NCBI GenBank assembly: GCA_021324935.1 | Contig: JAJPIE010000045.1 | Span: 1 to 64,000 of the forward strand | Source: Acidobacteriota bacterium | GTDB lineage: Bacteria > Acidobacteriota > Terriglobia > Acidiferrales > UBA7541 | Length of the DNA: 64,000 nucleotides | Direction of reading: 5' to 3' | Shown here: piece by piece, positions 44,609 to 53,262 of the stretch | Position numbering within the stretch: position 1 is the first letter of the stretch | Layout of the letters: every line of letters starts with the position of its first letter | Translations under genes and position numbers: made by a program | Notes under the pieces: generated by a model | Databases searched by the model: none | Told to the model about the DNA's origin: nothing | Seen by the model: the letters and a program-made list of their open reading frames with translations, nothing else

Positions 44609-45895
44609 GTGAACCAAACGCCACCAGAGTTGGTGCGGACCATCGGCCGCTGGAGTCTGACCGCGCTGATGGTGAATTCCATCGTCGGCGTCAGCATCTT
44701 CAAGCTGCCGGCGGACCTGGCGCGCAACCTGGGCGGCTGGAGCCCGCTGAGCTGCGTGGCAGCCGGCGTGGGAATCTTGATCATCGCCGGATGCATCGCA
44801 GAGGTTTCCTCGCGCTATGAAGAAACCGGCGGCCTTTACCTCTACGCCCGCGACGGGCTGGGCCGATTCGCCGGGCTGCTGGTTGCGTGGATGACCTGGC
44901 TCACGCGCGTCGCCGCTCCCGCCGCGGCGGCGAATCTCGTCTGGGCTTACTCTGCAAGGTTCTTCCCGCAACTCGAAAACACCCAGGGCAAATTTCTGGT
45001 GCTCTTCGTGTTGATGTGCCACCTCGCTGCCTTCAACTGCGTCGGAGTAAGAATGGGCAGAAACCTCAGCAACTTCTTCACTGCCGTGAAGGTCGGTTTC
45101 CTGCTCGTCTTCGTCATCGCGGGAAGCTGGGCGCTGGCGGTGCGGCCGGAATTGCGCGCAGCGATCGCCCTTCCCCCGGTTTCCGCGAAAGCCTGGTTCG
45201 AGACAATGCTGCTTCTCGTCTATGCCTATGGTGGTTTCGAGGGAGCGTTGTTTGTCGGTGGCGAGTCCACCAACCCGAAGCGCGACACTCCAATTGCGCT
45301 GCTTTCCGCACTGGCGGTTGTCTGCCTGATTTATACCGCGGTCCAATATGTGACCATCGCGACGCTGCCCGCCGCCGGCCTTTCCGAGCGGCCGCTTTCC
45401 GACGCCGCCCAGCGCTTCTTTGGCCCTGCCGGCTCGGCGGCCATCGCCATGGCGGCGCTCATCTCCGGCTATGGGTATCTCAGCGCGAACGTCCTGCACG
45501 CTCCGCGCATTACCTTTGCGCTTGCCCGGCAAGGGGACTTCCCGCGCTTCCTGGGCGCAGTGCACGAAAAATATCGCACGCCCTATGTTTCGATCCTCGT
45601 CTATTCCGTGCTGGTCTTCCTCTTCGCTATGGTCGGGAATTTCGAATGGAATGCGTTACTCTCCGCGGTGTCTCGCCTCGCCGTGTATGCGGCCATGGCG
45701 TTGGCGGTGCCGATTCTCCGCCGCCGCAACGATGACAAGGCGAGATTCCTTCTGCCTGCGCCATATCTTTTTTGTGGGCTCGGGCTCGTCTTTTCTTTGG
45801 CGCTTGCCACGCAGATGGGCCGCAGCGAATTTGCGGTCCTGGGAGCGACTTCCGCCATCGCCCTTGCGAATTGGTTCGGCGCCCGAAAACATTAG
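44609..45895 (+). CDS. APC-superfamily amino acid/amine permease
   Basis: A 428-residue inner-membrane transporter with about twelve helices. It starts at GTG 44609, eight bases after GAAGG. The first helix has the unwound APC segment VNSIVGVSIFKLPADLARNL, and helix 6 has YAYGGFEGALFVGGESTNPK, typical of amino acid transporters. It follows the aminotransferase by 49 bp in the same direction, so it probably brings in the substrate of the flavoprotein/aminotransferase/GcvT-like set or exports a product. It differs clearly from the APC permease at 27.2 kb. Confidence 0.85.
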   Translation: MNQTPPELVRTIGRWSLTALMVNSIVGVSIFKLPADLARNLGGWSPLSCVAAGVGILIIAGCIAEVSSRYEETGGLYLYARDGLGRFAGLLVAWMTWLTRVAAPAAAANLVWAYSARFFPQLENTQGKFLVLFVLMCHLAAFNCVGVRMGRNLSNFFTAVKVGFLLVFVIAGSWALAVRPELRAAIALPPVSAKAWFETMLLLVYAYGGFEGALFVGGESTNPKRDTPIALLSALAVVCLIYTAVQYVTIATLPAAGLSERPLSDAAQRFFGPAGSAAIAMAALISGYGYLSANVLHAPRITFALARQGDFPRFLGAVHEKYRTPYVSILVYSVLVFLFAMVGNFEWNALLSAVSRLAVYAAMALAVPILRRRNDDKARFLLPAPYLFCGLGLVFSLALATQMGRSEFAVLGATSAIALANWFGARKH

Positions 45896-46009
45896 CCGCT
45901 CGAAACATCTGGTTGATGCGCTTCGCGGAAGATGTCATCATCCTCTGTTTTGGATGAGGCATTCCAGGTTTCAGGGACGTTTTTGGAAATTCTCATTCGC
46001 AGAAAATAG

Positions 46010-46033
46010 GCCGCCTCAAACGGCGGCGGCTAC
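46010..46033 (-). repeat. Palindromic repeat upstream of the S9 peptidase
   Basis: On the minus strand it begins GTAGCCGCCGCCGTTTGAGG and ends CGGC; CCGCC/GGCGG arms flank GTTTGA. It touches the Shine-Dalgarno region of the next gene. A partial relative, GGCGGCGGCTAC, is near 551-562. Confidence 0.5.
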
Positions 46034-46044
46034 AGGAGAGAGCA

Positions 46045-48096
46045 ATGCACATCGCGAATATGACCGGCGTGGCGGTGATCCTGGCAACCATTTGGAGCGC
46101 GCCTCTTCCTGCGCAATCGGCGGCTAAACATCCCATCACCTTCGACGACCTGATGAAAATGCACCGCGTCTCGTCGCCGCAAATTTCTTCCGACGGCAAA
46201 TGGGTGGCCTTCGCCGTCTCGACGCCAGAGATGGAGGCGAACCGCAATGCCGGCAACATCTGGGTGGTGAGCACGGCGGGTGGCGAGGCGATGCAGCTTA
46301 CGCAAAGCGGGCACGACAACTCCCCAGCGTGGTCGCCTGACGGAAAGACCCTGGCATTCCTCTCTTCGCGCGATGGCGACTCGCAGGTCTATCTGCTTTC
46401 CATGGAAGGCGGCGAAGCCAAAAAACTGACCGCACTCTCTACGGGCGCAGATTTATTCCGTTTGTCCCCGGACGGCAAAACCATCGCGTTTACCTCCGAG
46501 GTCTATCTCGATTGCAAGGACGACGCTTGCAACCAAAAGCGCGACCAGGATAAAGAAAAAAGCAAAGTGAAAGCTCGCATATACGACCACCTCCTGTTTC
46601 GCCACTGGGACCACTGGAGCGAGGGCAAGCGCAGCCACCTTTTCCTGATACCTTCGGATGCCAGCGCCGCGCCGCGCGACCTCACCCCGAACGCGGATTA
46701 CGATATCCCTCCAGATGAACGCGGCGACGTTGGCGACATCGCGTTTTCGCCGGACGGCAAGGAAATCTGCTACACCGCGGTTCCCGACAAAATCGAAGCC
46801 ATCAGCACCAATGGCGAACTCTTTCTCGTTTCGGTCACGGGAGGCGAGCCGAAGAAGATCACTACCAATCCCGGCTTCGACGGCAATCCGGTCTATTCCC
46901 CGGATGGCCGGTACATCGCCTATCACGCACAGCTCACCGCCGAATATGAATCGGACCGCTGGCGCGTGATGCTCTACGACCGAAAAGCGGAGAAGTCCGA
47001 AAATCTCTCCGAAGCATTCGACCGCAGTGCCATGGCCCTTTCCTGGTCGCCGGATAGCAAAAAAATCTACTTCCTCGCCGAAAACGAAACCCTTCAGCCG
47101 CTCTACTCCATGGAACCCAAAGTCGGGGCCATGCCCAAAAAACTTCTCGATGGCTACAACGCCGCCTACGGCTTCAGCGCCGACGGCAAAACGCTGGTGA
47201 CCGAACGCACCAGCTTGACGATGCCCGCGGAACTTTTCGTCGCCGCCAGCGATGGCAGCGGGTTGAGACAACTTACCCATCAGAACGACGCTATCCTGGC
47301 CACGCTGGAGATGAACGCCCCGGAAAAATTCTGGTTCGAGGGTGCGGAGGGCGCCAAGGTGCAAGCGATGCTGATCAAGCCTCCGCAGTTCCAGCCGGGC
47401 AGGAAATATCCGATGCTGGTGTTGCTGCACGGCGGGCCCCAGACGATGTGGTCAGACGCCTGGGGCTACCGCTGGAACGCGGAAGTATTCTCGGCGCCCG
47501 GTTACGTCACGCTGATGATCAATCGCCGCGGCTCGACGGGCTACGGCCAGAAGTTCACCGATGAAATCACCAACGATTGGGGCGGCCGCGCGTACATCGA
47601 CGTGATGAAAGGCATCGACGCCGCGATCACCAAGTACCCGTTCATCGACAAGACGCAACTCGCCGCGGCGGGCGGCTCCTATGGCGGCTATCTGGCCGAT
47701 TGGCTCGCCACGCACACCGATCGCTTCAAGGCCATCATCAGCCACGCAGGTGTTTACGACAAATTCTCCATGTACGCTACCGAGGAGCTGTGGTTCGAAG
47801 AGCATGACATGCAGGGCACGCCCTGGACAGCGCCGGAGAACTATAAGAAGTGGTCCCCTTCTACCTACGCGGGCGATCTGGGCAAATTCAAAACGCCGAC
47901 GCTGGTCATTTGCGGCGAAAAAGATTATCGCGTGCCCTACACCCAGTCCCTGGAATTCTTCAGCGCTCTGCAACGCCAGGGAGTTCCTTCCAAACTCATG
48001 GTCTTTCCGGACGAAGGTCACTGGGTGCTGAAGCCCCAGAATGCGCAGCTCTGGTACAAGACCTTTCTCGATTGGCTGGCAACCTATCTAAAGTAG
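46045..48096 (+). CDS. Secreted S9-family prolyl oligopeptidase-like peptidase
   Basis: A 683-residue serine peptidase. It has a signal peptide (about residues 1-28, ending PLPAQSA), an N-terminal beta propeller with WD40-like PDGK blades (SPDGKTLAFLSSRDGD and SPDGKEICYTA among them) up to about 420, and a C-terminal hydrolase domain. The catalytic triad is Ser545 in AAGGSYGGYLADW, Asp627 in GEKDYRVPY and His659 in DEGHWVL. Such acylaminoacyl/dipeptidyl peptidases trim short peptides in the periplasm. CAGGAGAG precedes the ATG. It closes the peptide/amine cluster and could feed the neighbouring permease. Confidence 0.92.
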   Translation: MHIANMTGVAVILATIWSAPLPAQSAAKHPITFDDLMKMHRVSSPQISSDGKWVAFAVSTPEMEANRNAGNIWVVSTAGGEAMQLTQSGHDNSPAWSPDGKTLAFLSSRDGDSQVYLLSMEGGEAKKLTALSTGADLFRLSPDGKTIAFTSEVYLDCKDDACNQKRDQDKEKSKVKARIYDHLLFRHWDHWSEGKRSHLFLIPSDASAAPRDLTPNADYDIPPDERGDVGDIAFSPDGKEICYTAVPDKIEAISTNGELFLVSVTGGEPKKITTNPGFDGNPVYSPDGRYIAYHAQLTAEYESDRWRVMLYDRKAEKSENLSEAFDRSAMALSWSPDSKKIYFLAENETLQPLYSMEPKVGAMPKKLLDGYNAAYGFSADGKTLVTERTSLTMPAELFVAASDGSGLRQLTHQNDAILATLEMNAPEKFWFEGAEGAKVQAMLIKPPQFQPGRKYPMLVLLHGGPQTMWSDAWGYRWNAEVFSAPGYVTLMINRRGSTGYGQKFTDEITNDWGGRAYIDVMKGIDAAITKYPFIDKTQLAAAGGSYGGYLADWLATHTDRFKAIISHAGVYDKFSMYATEELWFEEHDMQGTPWTAPENYKKWSPSTYAGDLGKFKTPTLVICGEKDYRVPYTQSLEFFSALQRQGVPSKLMVFPDEGHWVLKPQNAQLWYKTFLDWLATYLK

Positions 48097-48129
48097 CCGG
48101 AAGACGCTTCATAATTGACCGCAACGGTG

Positions 48130-48185
48130 GTCGGGGATTTAGCTCCGACATGCGTGCTTGGCGATCAAGCGGGCTTCAGCCCCGG
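48130..48185 (+). repeat. Paired REP-like palindromes, copy D
   Basis: Two hairpins in a row. The first is GTCGGGGATTTAGCTCCGAC at 48130-48149. The second is CGGGCTTCAGCCCCG at 48169-48183. They fill the gap between the converging S9 peptidase and DUF4126 genes and share the GGCTTyAGCC core with copies A-C. Confidence 0.6.
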
Positions 48186-48217
48186 AGGCATGTTTTTTTG
48201 ACTGTTGCAGCATCCGC

Positions 48218-48802
48218 CTAGGTTTCGGCAAGTTTCCGGAGGGTGCTCCGCAGGAAGTGAAACAAGTGGTAAAGCAGGAACAGCGACACCAGGAATAGCG
48301 CCGCCACCACGACAATCGCGATCGCCGGGTGCGCCGTGGCAAACCAGGTCAGCCACACCGCCAGCACATCCTCCCCGAAGCTCAGCGCCCAGTTGCTCAG
48401 CGGCTCCGGCGACATATTGGCCGCTGCCCGCGCGCTGGCTTTTGTGCCATGCAAGGTCAGCGCGATCCCGCCCGCCAGCAAAGCCGCACCCCAGCGCCAG
48501 GCCTCTGGCGCGGCCGCCGTGGCGCTGAACGCCAAAAGCACCGCCGCCGGCGGCCGAATGAAGGTATGCACGGCCTGCCACACCGAATCGACGTAGGGAA
48601 CCTTGTCGGCCAGGAACTCCATCACATACAGAACGCCGGCAATCGTCAGGACGATCGGATGGGACAGCACTTGCAACTGTGGTGGCAGATGGATGATCCC
48701 GAATCGCTCCAGCAGGCCCAGGGTCGCAACCGTGGCGTAAAGATTCAGGCCGGAGGAAAATCCAGCGCCGAGCACCAAACTCAAGGTTTCTATCGGATTC
48801 AT
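48218..48802 (-). CDS. DUF4126 membrane protein
   Basis: A 194-residue inner-membrane protein with about four helices. The start motif LVLGAGFSSGLNLYATVATLGLL and the central LEFLADKVPYVDSVWQAVHTFIRPP-like segment (here MEFLADKVPYVDSVWQ) define DUF4126, a family with no known biochemical role. ATG 48802 is taken as start; a GTG six bases earlier is the alternative. It is isolated, converging with the S9 peptidase and followed in the other direction by the pilin operon terminator. Confidence 0.85.
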   Translation of the reverse strand: MNPIETLSLVLGAGFSSGLNLYATVATLGLLERFGIIHLPPQLQVLSHPIVLTIAGVLYVMEFLADKVPYVDSVWQAVHTFIRPPAAVLLAFSATAAAPEAWRWGAALLAGGIALTLHGTKASARAAANMSPEPLSNWALSFGEDVLAVWLTWFATAHPAIAIVVVAALFLVSLFLLYHLFHFLRSTLRKLAET

Positions 48803-48883
48803 GACCACGGGTGCTGCGAATGCTCAAGCTGAGCGGACCACGCCAACTTACCACAATTCAGCTGCAAACCACGAGGAGTGTAC

Positions 48884-48920
48884 AAAAAACAAGCGTCCCG
48901 ACGCATCGCCGGGACGCTTG
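48884..48920 (-). terminator. Intrinsic terminator of the minor-pilin operon
   Basis: Perfect 11-bp arms CAAGCGTCCCG and CGGGACGCTTG surround a 9-base loop, and on the minus strand six T follow. It lies 22 bases past the pilX stop. Confidence 0.9.
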
Positions 48921-48941
48921 GAAAAGGATTTCGTTATGCGT

Positions 48942-51900
48942 TTACTGGTATTGGCCCGGCAACAGCAGCCGCGTCCAGCCCGTGGTGTTCACGTCGCGGA
49001 ACAATGGCGTGCGCGGCGGCAGTAGCGTCGGGTCCAGGAAGTTCACGTCGAAGTTGTAGCCGCGGGTCGGCGGGCTGTACACCGTCGTGCAGCACTTGAA
49101 GGTGCTGTTGGCCTGGCGGCTGGTGAAGAGCTCGATAATCGAGCCCTTGTATTCTAGTGTGCCGCTCCAGGATTCAATGTACCGAAGGAAATTGTGCACG
49201 CCTCCGTCGGTCCCGAAGTCCTGCGCGGTTCCAGTAGGTTGTGGGAAGGGCACCGTGATGCCGCCGACGATCGCTGCGCGGTACCAGGTGGTGTTGCCCT
49301 GGCGCGCGGTCTGTACATAGGGGCTCGAGAACGAGTTCACGTCGCTCCACTGATCGGAAAGCAGCGTCACCGCGTCTCCCGCCACCGAGGTAGCGATCTC
49401 GGGATCACTCCAGCCATTGCCACCGGAGTTGGCATTGAAGTCCCCTTGGATGTACACCGGGTTTTCCGAGGCGACGGTCAAGCCGCAGCTCACCCCGCTG
49501 GGGCAGGTGCCCACCGCCGTCAGGTTGTTCGCGTCCGTAATCTTCAGCGCGCGGCGGAAGAAGAGCGGCGGATTTTCCCGCGCCGTTGCCGCATTAGCGG
49601 CCACCAGGAAGGGCCAAATGTTGTCCGTGGTTGAGTAAGCCGGCGTTGTGGTGCAGTTTACCGGGTTGGCCAGTGCGCCGGAAGTCTTCAGGTTGTTAAA
49701 GATCCCGTATTGGCCGTTCGCCAACCCGCCCTGGGCCACGGCGACCGCGTGAATCCAACTGGAGTCCGCACCATAGGTGAAGAACGCGCCCGTGGTGTCC
49801 ACGTCCTCGCCCGTCTCCATCGAGTTGTTTGGGCAGCCCGTGGTCGGGTTGGAGCTGTTGGCAAGGTCGTTGAAACCGTATTCGCCGGTTTCATTCTTGG
49901 TCCAGGAAAGCGGCGGCCAAGCGCTGGTGACTTTGCCATTGGCATAATTGCCGCGTCGATCAGAGAAATAGACCACAAAGTCGTTGGGCGAAACCACCGG
50001 GTCCTTGGTGTTCGGCCCGGAGGTTGCCAGGACTTTGCCCGTGTAGGGGTTGGTCAGCGTCCCGGCAAACCAGTTCGCCAGGTTCTTTCCGTCGAGTTCG
50101 ACGTAGTGCATGACGCCGTTCAGCGTCGGGCGCGGTGGCGTTGCGCCAGTGTCCATGGCGATGTCCCGCAGCGTGCCTTCGCGTGTGTCAAACAGCGTGT
50201 TGGGCCAAAAGTCGGAAACCGCCGGGGTCCAGCCGGCAACTAGGTTGCCTGTACTGGGCTCCACGCCACAGACTTGGCCAACTGTAGACTGGAGCGGGAG
50301 ATTGACGGGTGATGTGGTCTTGCGAGTCCCGGAGGCATATGGGACGCTGCTCGGATTGTCGCGAATCCGCTCCAGGCGAATGATGGCCAGTGGATGAGGG
50401 TCCGGGCAGTTGTATGTCGCAGCCCCGAACTTGTTGATCGCCGTGAATTTGGTAGTCGTCGACGTGGTCGTCGGAAATGTCGCACCGTTCTGATAGTTCA
50501 ATTGAACAGGCGTGGTGCCGTTCATCGGCACATACGTGATGTTGGGTGCCGCGCCACCTTGCATCGCTGTGGTTGTTCCACTCCACTGAGGGTTCAAGTT
50601 CGAGCCGTCCAGCGATTGCGGCACGGGATCAATGTTGCGGCCCACGTATCCATAACCTAGAACTTCAATGGTCACGTCTTTCCAGGTGCCGCAGGGCGAA
50701 CCATAGGCCGTCTGCTCCTCAATCTTCAGGAAGCCCTTGATGATCGGCGCCCCGTTCGGCTGCATGTAGCCATCCGCGGCGGTCCACGCTCCCGTATTCA
50801 AAGCGGAAGCCGCACCAGAGGCCGCCAGCGGCAGCGGGGTAACACCGTTGCTCGTCATCTGCGTGTACAGCGCCTTGGAATCCGCGAAGGCATTCCAGTT
50901 CGCGCCGCCCACTCCCGGCTGTTGCGCAATGTGGCTCAAGTTGAAGGGCTGCGTTCCCCCGTCGATGCAGGGGAGATTCATGATGTCGTTCGGGTCGTCG
51001 GAGAGGAGAACGCGCAAGCTGGCTTGCGCGAAATACCGCTCGCCGGTCACGCTGCCTGATTCGCCGGAAACCGGGCGCCGAATCAAGTCGATCTGCTGCG
51101 TCGCCCCGCCTCCAATCGTGACTATGCCCAGGTTGAGCTGCTTCGAGCCCCCGGCGTACTGCTTCGCCGCGCTCCCCGCGCCGTTCTCCAGGTTGCCCGC
51201 GTAGTTCGCAGGAGCCGCCCCGAGAGAAATCGTCGGCCAGTTGGTGTTGGGTGTCGGCGAACTAGTGCCCAGCCCTGCCAGAATGCTGCCCTCTCCCATG
51301 CCAAGCGCGCGGTACGTTGTCCCGCCCGGTGCCACCGTAATGTCAACCGTTCCCGTATACCCGCTGCTGGTGGGGTGGCCATTTTCCAGTTCGTAGCGGA
51401 TCACGTCTTTGTACGCGTCCACTTTGTCCGACATGGTTAGAGTGCTGCCCGCCGCCAGAAATAGGTTCCCATTTGTGTGCGTGCGGCCCCCGAAATTGAA
51501 CACCGGGCCGGGGAAGAAATCGAGGTCATTATCCGACCAGATTCCGAACTGGAACATCGGAATTCCGACGGTCTGCGTGGTCCGCTTCAAGGTGACTTCC
51601 TGACCGGAGGTGGTGCGCGCGTTCACCATCAGCGTATAGGTAGTAGCCAGCGCGGTCATGCCTTGATACGTCCCGGAACTGATCGTGGTGATCGTCGGCG
51701 CCGGATTGCCATTGGCATCGAAAGCCTGCGGCGTAATCAGATAACCGGTGCTGCCGTCGCCCTTCGTGAAGGTGATGCCGCTTAGGGACGGCGGCGTGGT
51801 CTCCAGCGCATTAATCTGGCTGATGCTCGGCGAGTAGGTGAGGTCAAACAGGTTGCCCAGGCCCGCCGTCAACTGCTCCATGCCCGCTTCCGCCGCGTAG

Positions 51901-52073
51901 AACGCTCGGACTTGCTGATCGTTTGAACCGGCGAGCTTCTGGTTGGAGTACAGCAGCACAGAGAATCCAACCAAAAGACTGGACATGAGAAACAGAAGCA
52001 TGAGCGTGGTGAGAAGAGCGATACCTTCTTCTCGGCGCGACAGCTTCGGTTTTCCGAGCGATGTTACCTTCAT
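48942..52073 (-). CDS. Very large PilX-like minor pilin / pilus assembly protein
   Basis: A 1043-residue protein. The N-terminus, EEGIALLTTLMLLFLMSSLL around residues 16-35 followed by AFYAAEAGMEQL near 62, is the PilX N-terminal domain: a hydrophobic helix for the pilus core and an AAEAGxE helix. It lacks the Glu5 of canonical pilins, as PilX/GspK-type subunits do. The remaining 950 residues are Gly/Thr/Asn/Ser-rich with scattered Cys, far beyond a normal PilX (about 200 residues), and presumably form a large tip or surface domain. It ends the fimT-pilV-pilW-pilX operon, 12 bp after pilW. No pilY1 is present. Confidence 0.82.
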   Translation of the reverse strand: MKVTSLGKPKLSRREEGIALLTTLMLLFLMSSLLVGFSVLLYSNQKLAGSNDQQVRAFYAAEAGMEQLTAGLGNLFDLTYSPSISQINALETTPPSLSGITFTKGDGSTGYLITPQAFDANGNPAPTITTISSGTYQGMTALATTYTLMVNARTTSGQEVTLKRTTQTVGIPMFQFGIWSDNDLDFFPGPVFNFGGRTHTNGNLFLAAGSTLTMSDKVDAYKDVIRYELENGHPTSSGYTGTVDITVAPGGTTYRALGMGEGSILAGLGTSSPTPNTNWPTISLGAAPANYAGNLENGAGSAAKQYAGGSKQLNLGIVTIGGGATQQIDLIRRPVSGESGSVTGERYFAQASLRVLLSDDPNDIMNLPCIDGGTQPFNLSHIAQQPGVGGANWNAFADSKALYTQMTSNGVTPLPLAASGAASALNTGAWTAADGYMQPNGAPIIKGFLKIEEQTAYGSPCGTWKDVTIEVLGYGYVGRNIDPVPQSLDGSNLNPQWSGTTTAMQGGAAPNITYVPMNGTTPVQLNYQNGATFPTTTSTTTKFTAINKFGAATYNCPDPHPLAIIRLERIRDNPSSVPYASGTRKTTSPVNLPLQSTVGQVCGVEPSTGNLVAGWTPAVSDFWPNTLFDTREGTLRDIAMDTGATPPRPTLNGVMHYVELDGKNLANWFAGTLTNPYTGKVLATSGPNTKDPVVSPNDFVVYFSDRRGNYANGKVTSAWPPLSWTKNETGEYGFNDLANSSNPTTGCPNNSMETGEDVDTTGAFFTYGADSSWIHAVAVAQGGLANGQYGIFNNLKTSGALANPVNCTTTPAYSTTDNIWPFLVAANAATARENPPLFFRRALKITDANNLTAVGTCPSGVSCGLTVASENPVYIQGDFNANSGGNGWSDPEIATSVAGDAVTLLSDQWSDVNSFSSPYVQTARQGNTTWYRAAIVGGITVPFPQPTGTAQDFGTDGGVHNFLRYIESWSGTLEYKGSIIELFTSRQANSTFKCCTTVYSPPTRGYNFDVNFLDPTLLPPRTPLFRDVNTTGWTRLLLPGQYQ

Positions 52074-52085
52074 GGTCAGCTCCTC

Positions 52086-53255
52086 TTACTTGTACTTATT
52101 CACGTAAGCCATGCTGCGCAGGCTTATCTGGGTCATAAGATTGTTGCGGGCAAACAGCGACTGGCTTGCACCGCGGTGCACCACGTAACTCGTGCGTGCG
52201 CCCAGCCACACGTTGACCGTTCGAATTTGCGATTCGGAATTTCCTGTCGGCACGCTGGGTTGGTTGGAAGGGTTGGTGGCGCCGTCGATGAAGTTATAGG
52301 TGAACTGCAGATTTTCGAGGGTTTCGCCCACCGGTGTCGGCGTGTTGAAGTTCACCTGCCGGACCAGGCGGATATACGGAGGACTCGAAATATTGTCCAG
52401 GTAGTAGGAAATCATCCAGATGCGCGTCGCCGTGGTGGCCGGGAAGCAACTCGGGCTGCCGCCGCAAGTGCTGGAGGTCATGAGCTGCTTGACGGTTCCC
52501 GAAGCATCGGAGCGCCCATTCAGGTTAAATGGGTCGCCGGATGAAAACGTCAGCACCTGGCCGGAAACGTTCGTGACGTACACAAGGGCCGTACCCAACG
52601 AATTGTTGAGCATAATTAGGTCGCCCGGCTCGATGGTAATGCCGGCGTTGCCGATCACCACGCACGTGGGATCAAAGGTGATTTGCAACTGAGTTCCCGT
52701 TAATTGAAGCGCGCCGTTCGGGCAACCCGGATTAGGAGGTGAAACCGTCTTCGGCTGGTTAATCGGCTTGGCTTCCATGCCCGAGGTATTGTCCTCGTAC
52801 AGCACGGTGATTTCGTCCGTGATGCTGTTCGCGTTCTGCACCGTGCCCGTGGAAGCGTCCGGCGCGGTAATCGGCGGACCCATCATGCTGCCTGGCTCAA
52901 CGGCAGGAATCACCGAATTGCACGGAGGAAACGTTCCCTTGCCGCCAAGGATCGGCCGGTTGACCGGCGCCGTGGTTCCGCATGGACTTGTGGTGGATCC
53001 GTTGGAGGTGTAGGGAATCGGGATGCCGCCGGTGGGGATGCCCGTGCCCGCCTGCTGCACGTCCTGAATGATGAAGTTCAGTCCATTCCGCAGGTTGTCG
53101 GTCATGTCCGCGGATTGCGTGATGGCCAGATTCGTCTGCTGCGCATCTCGGAATGCGGCAACCGCGCCATAGAGAATCACCATGGTGACCGCCATGGCGA
53201 CCATCAATTCGATCATCGTGAAGCCAAACGCTGCCTTTTTTGATTTCCGGTTCAT
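52086..53255 (-). CDS. PilW-like minor pilin
   Basis: A 389-residue prepilin. The leader MNRKSKKAAFG is cut before FTMIELMVAMAVTMVILYGA, with Glu5 present, so PilD processing is expected. The next segment, SADMTDNLRNGLNFIIQDVQ, is typical of PilW, which primes pilus assembly with the other minor pilins. The C-terminal ~330 residues form a beta-rich globular domain with two Cys pairs (STTSPCGTT, STCGGSPSCFP). The start at 53255 is preferred to an ATG 15 bases upstream because GTGAGG lies just before it. It begins 7 bp after the pilV stop. Confidence 0.85.
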   Translation of the reverse strand: MNRKSKKAAFGFTMIELMVAMAVTMVILYGAVAAFRDAQQTNLAITQSADMTDNLRNGLNFIIQDVQQAGTGIPTGGIPIPYTSNGSTTSPCGTTAPVNRPILGGKGTFPPCNSVIPAVEPGSMMGPPITAPDASTGTVQNANSITDEITVLYEDNTSGMEAKPINQPKTVSPPNPGCPNGALQLTGTQLQITFDPTCVVIGNAGITIEPGDLIMLNNSLGTALVYVTNVSGQVLTFSSGDPFNLNGRSDASGTVKQLMTSSTCGGSPSCFPATTATRIWMISYYLDNISSPPYIRLVRQVNFNTPTPVGETLENLQFTYNFIDGATNPSNQPSVPTGNSESQIRTVNVWLGARTSYVVHRGASQSLFARNNLMTQISLRSMAYVNKYK

Positions 53256-53262
53256 GGCTGCC

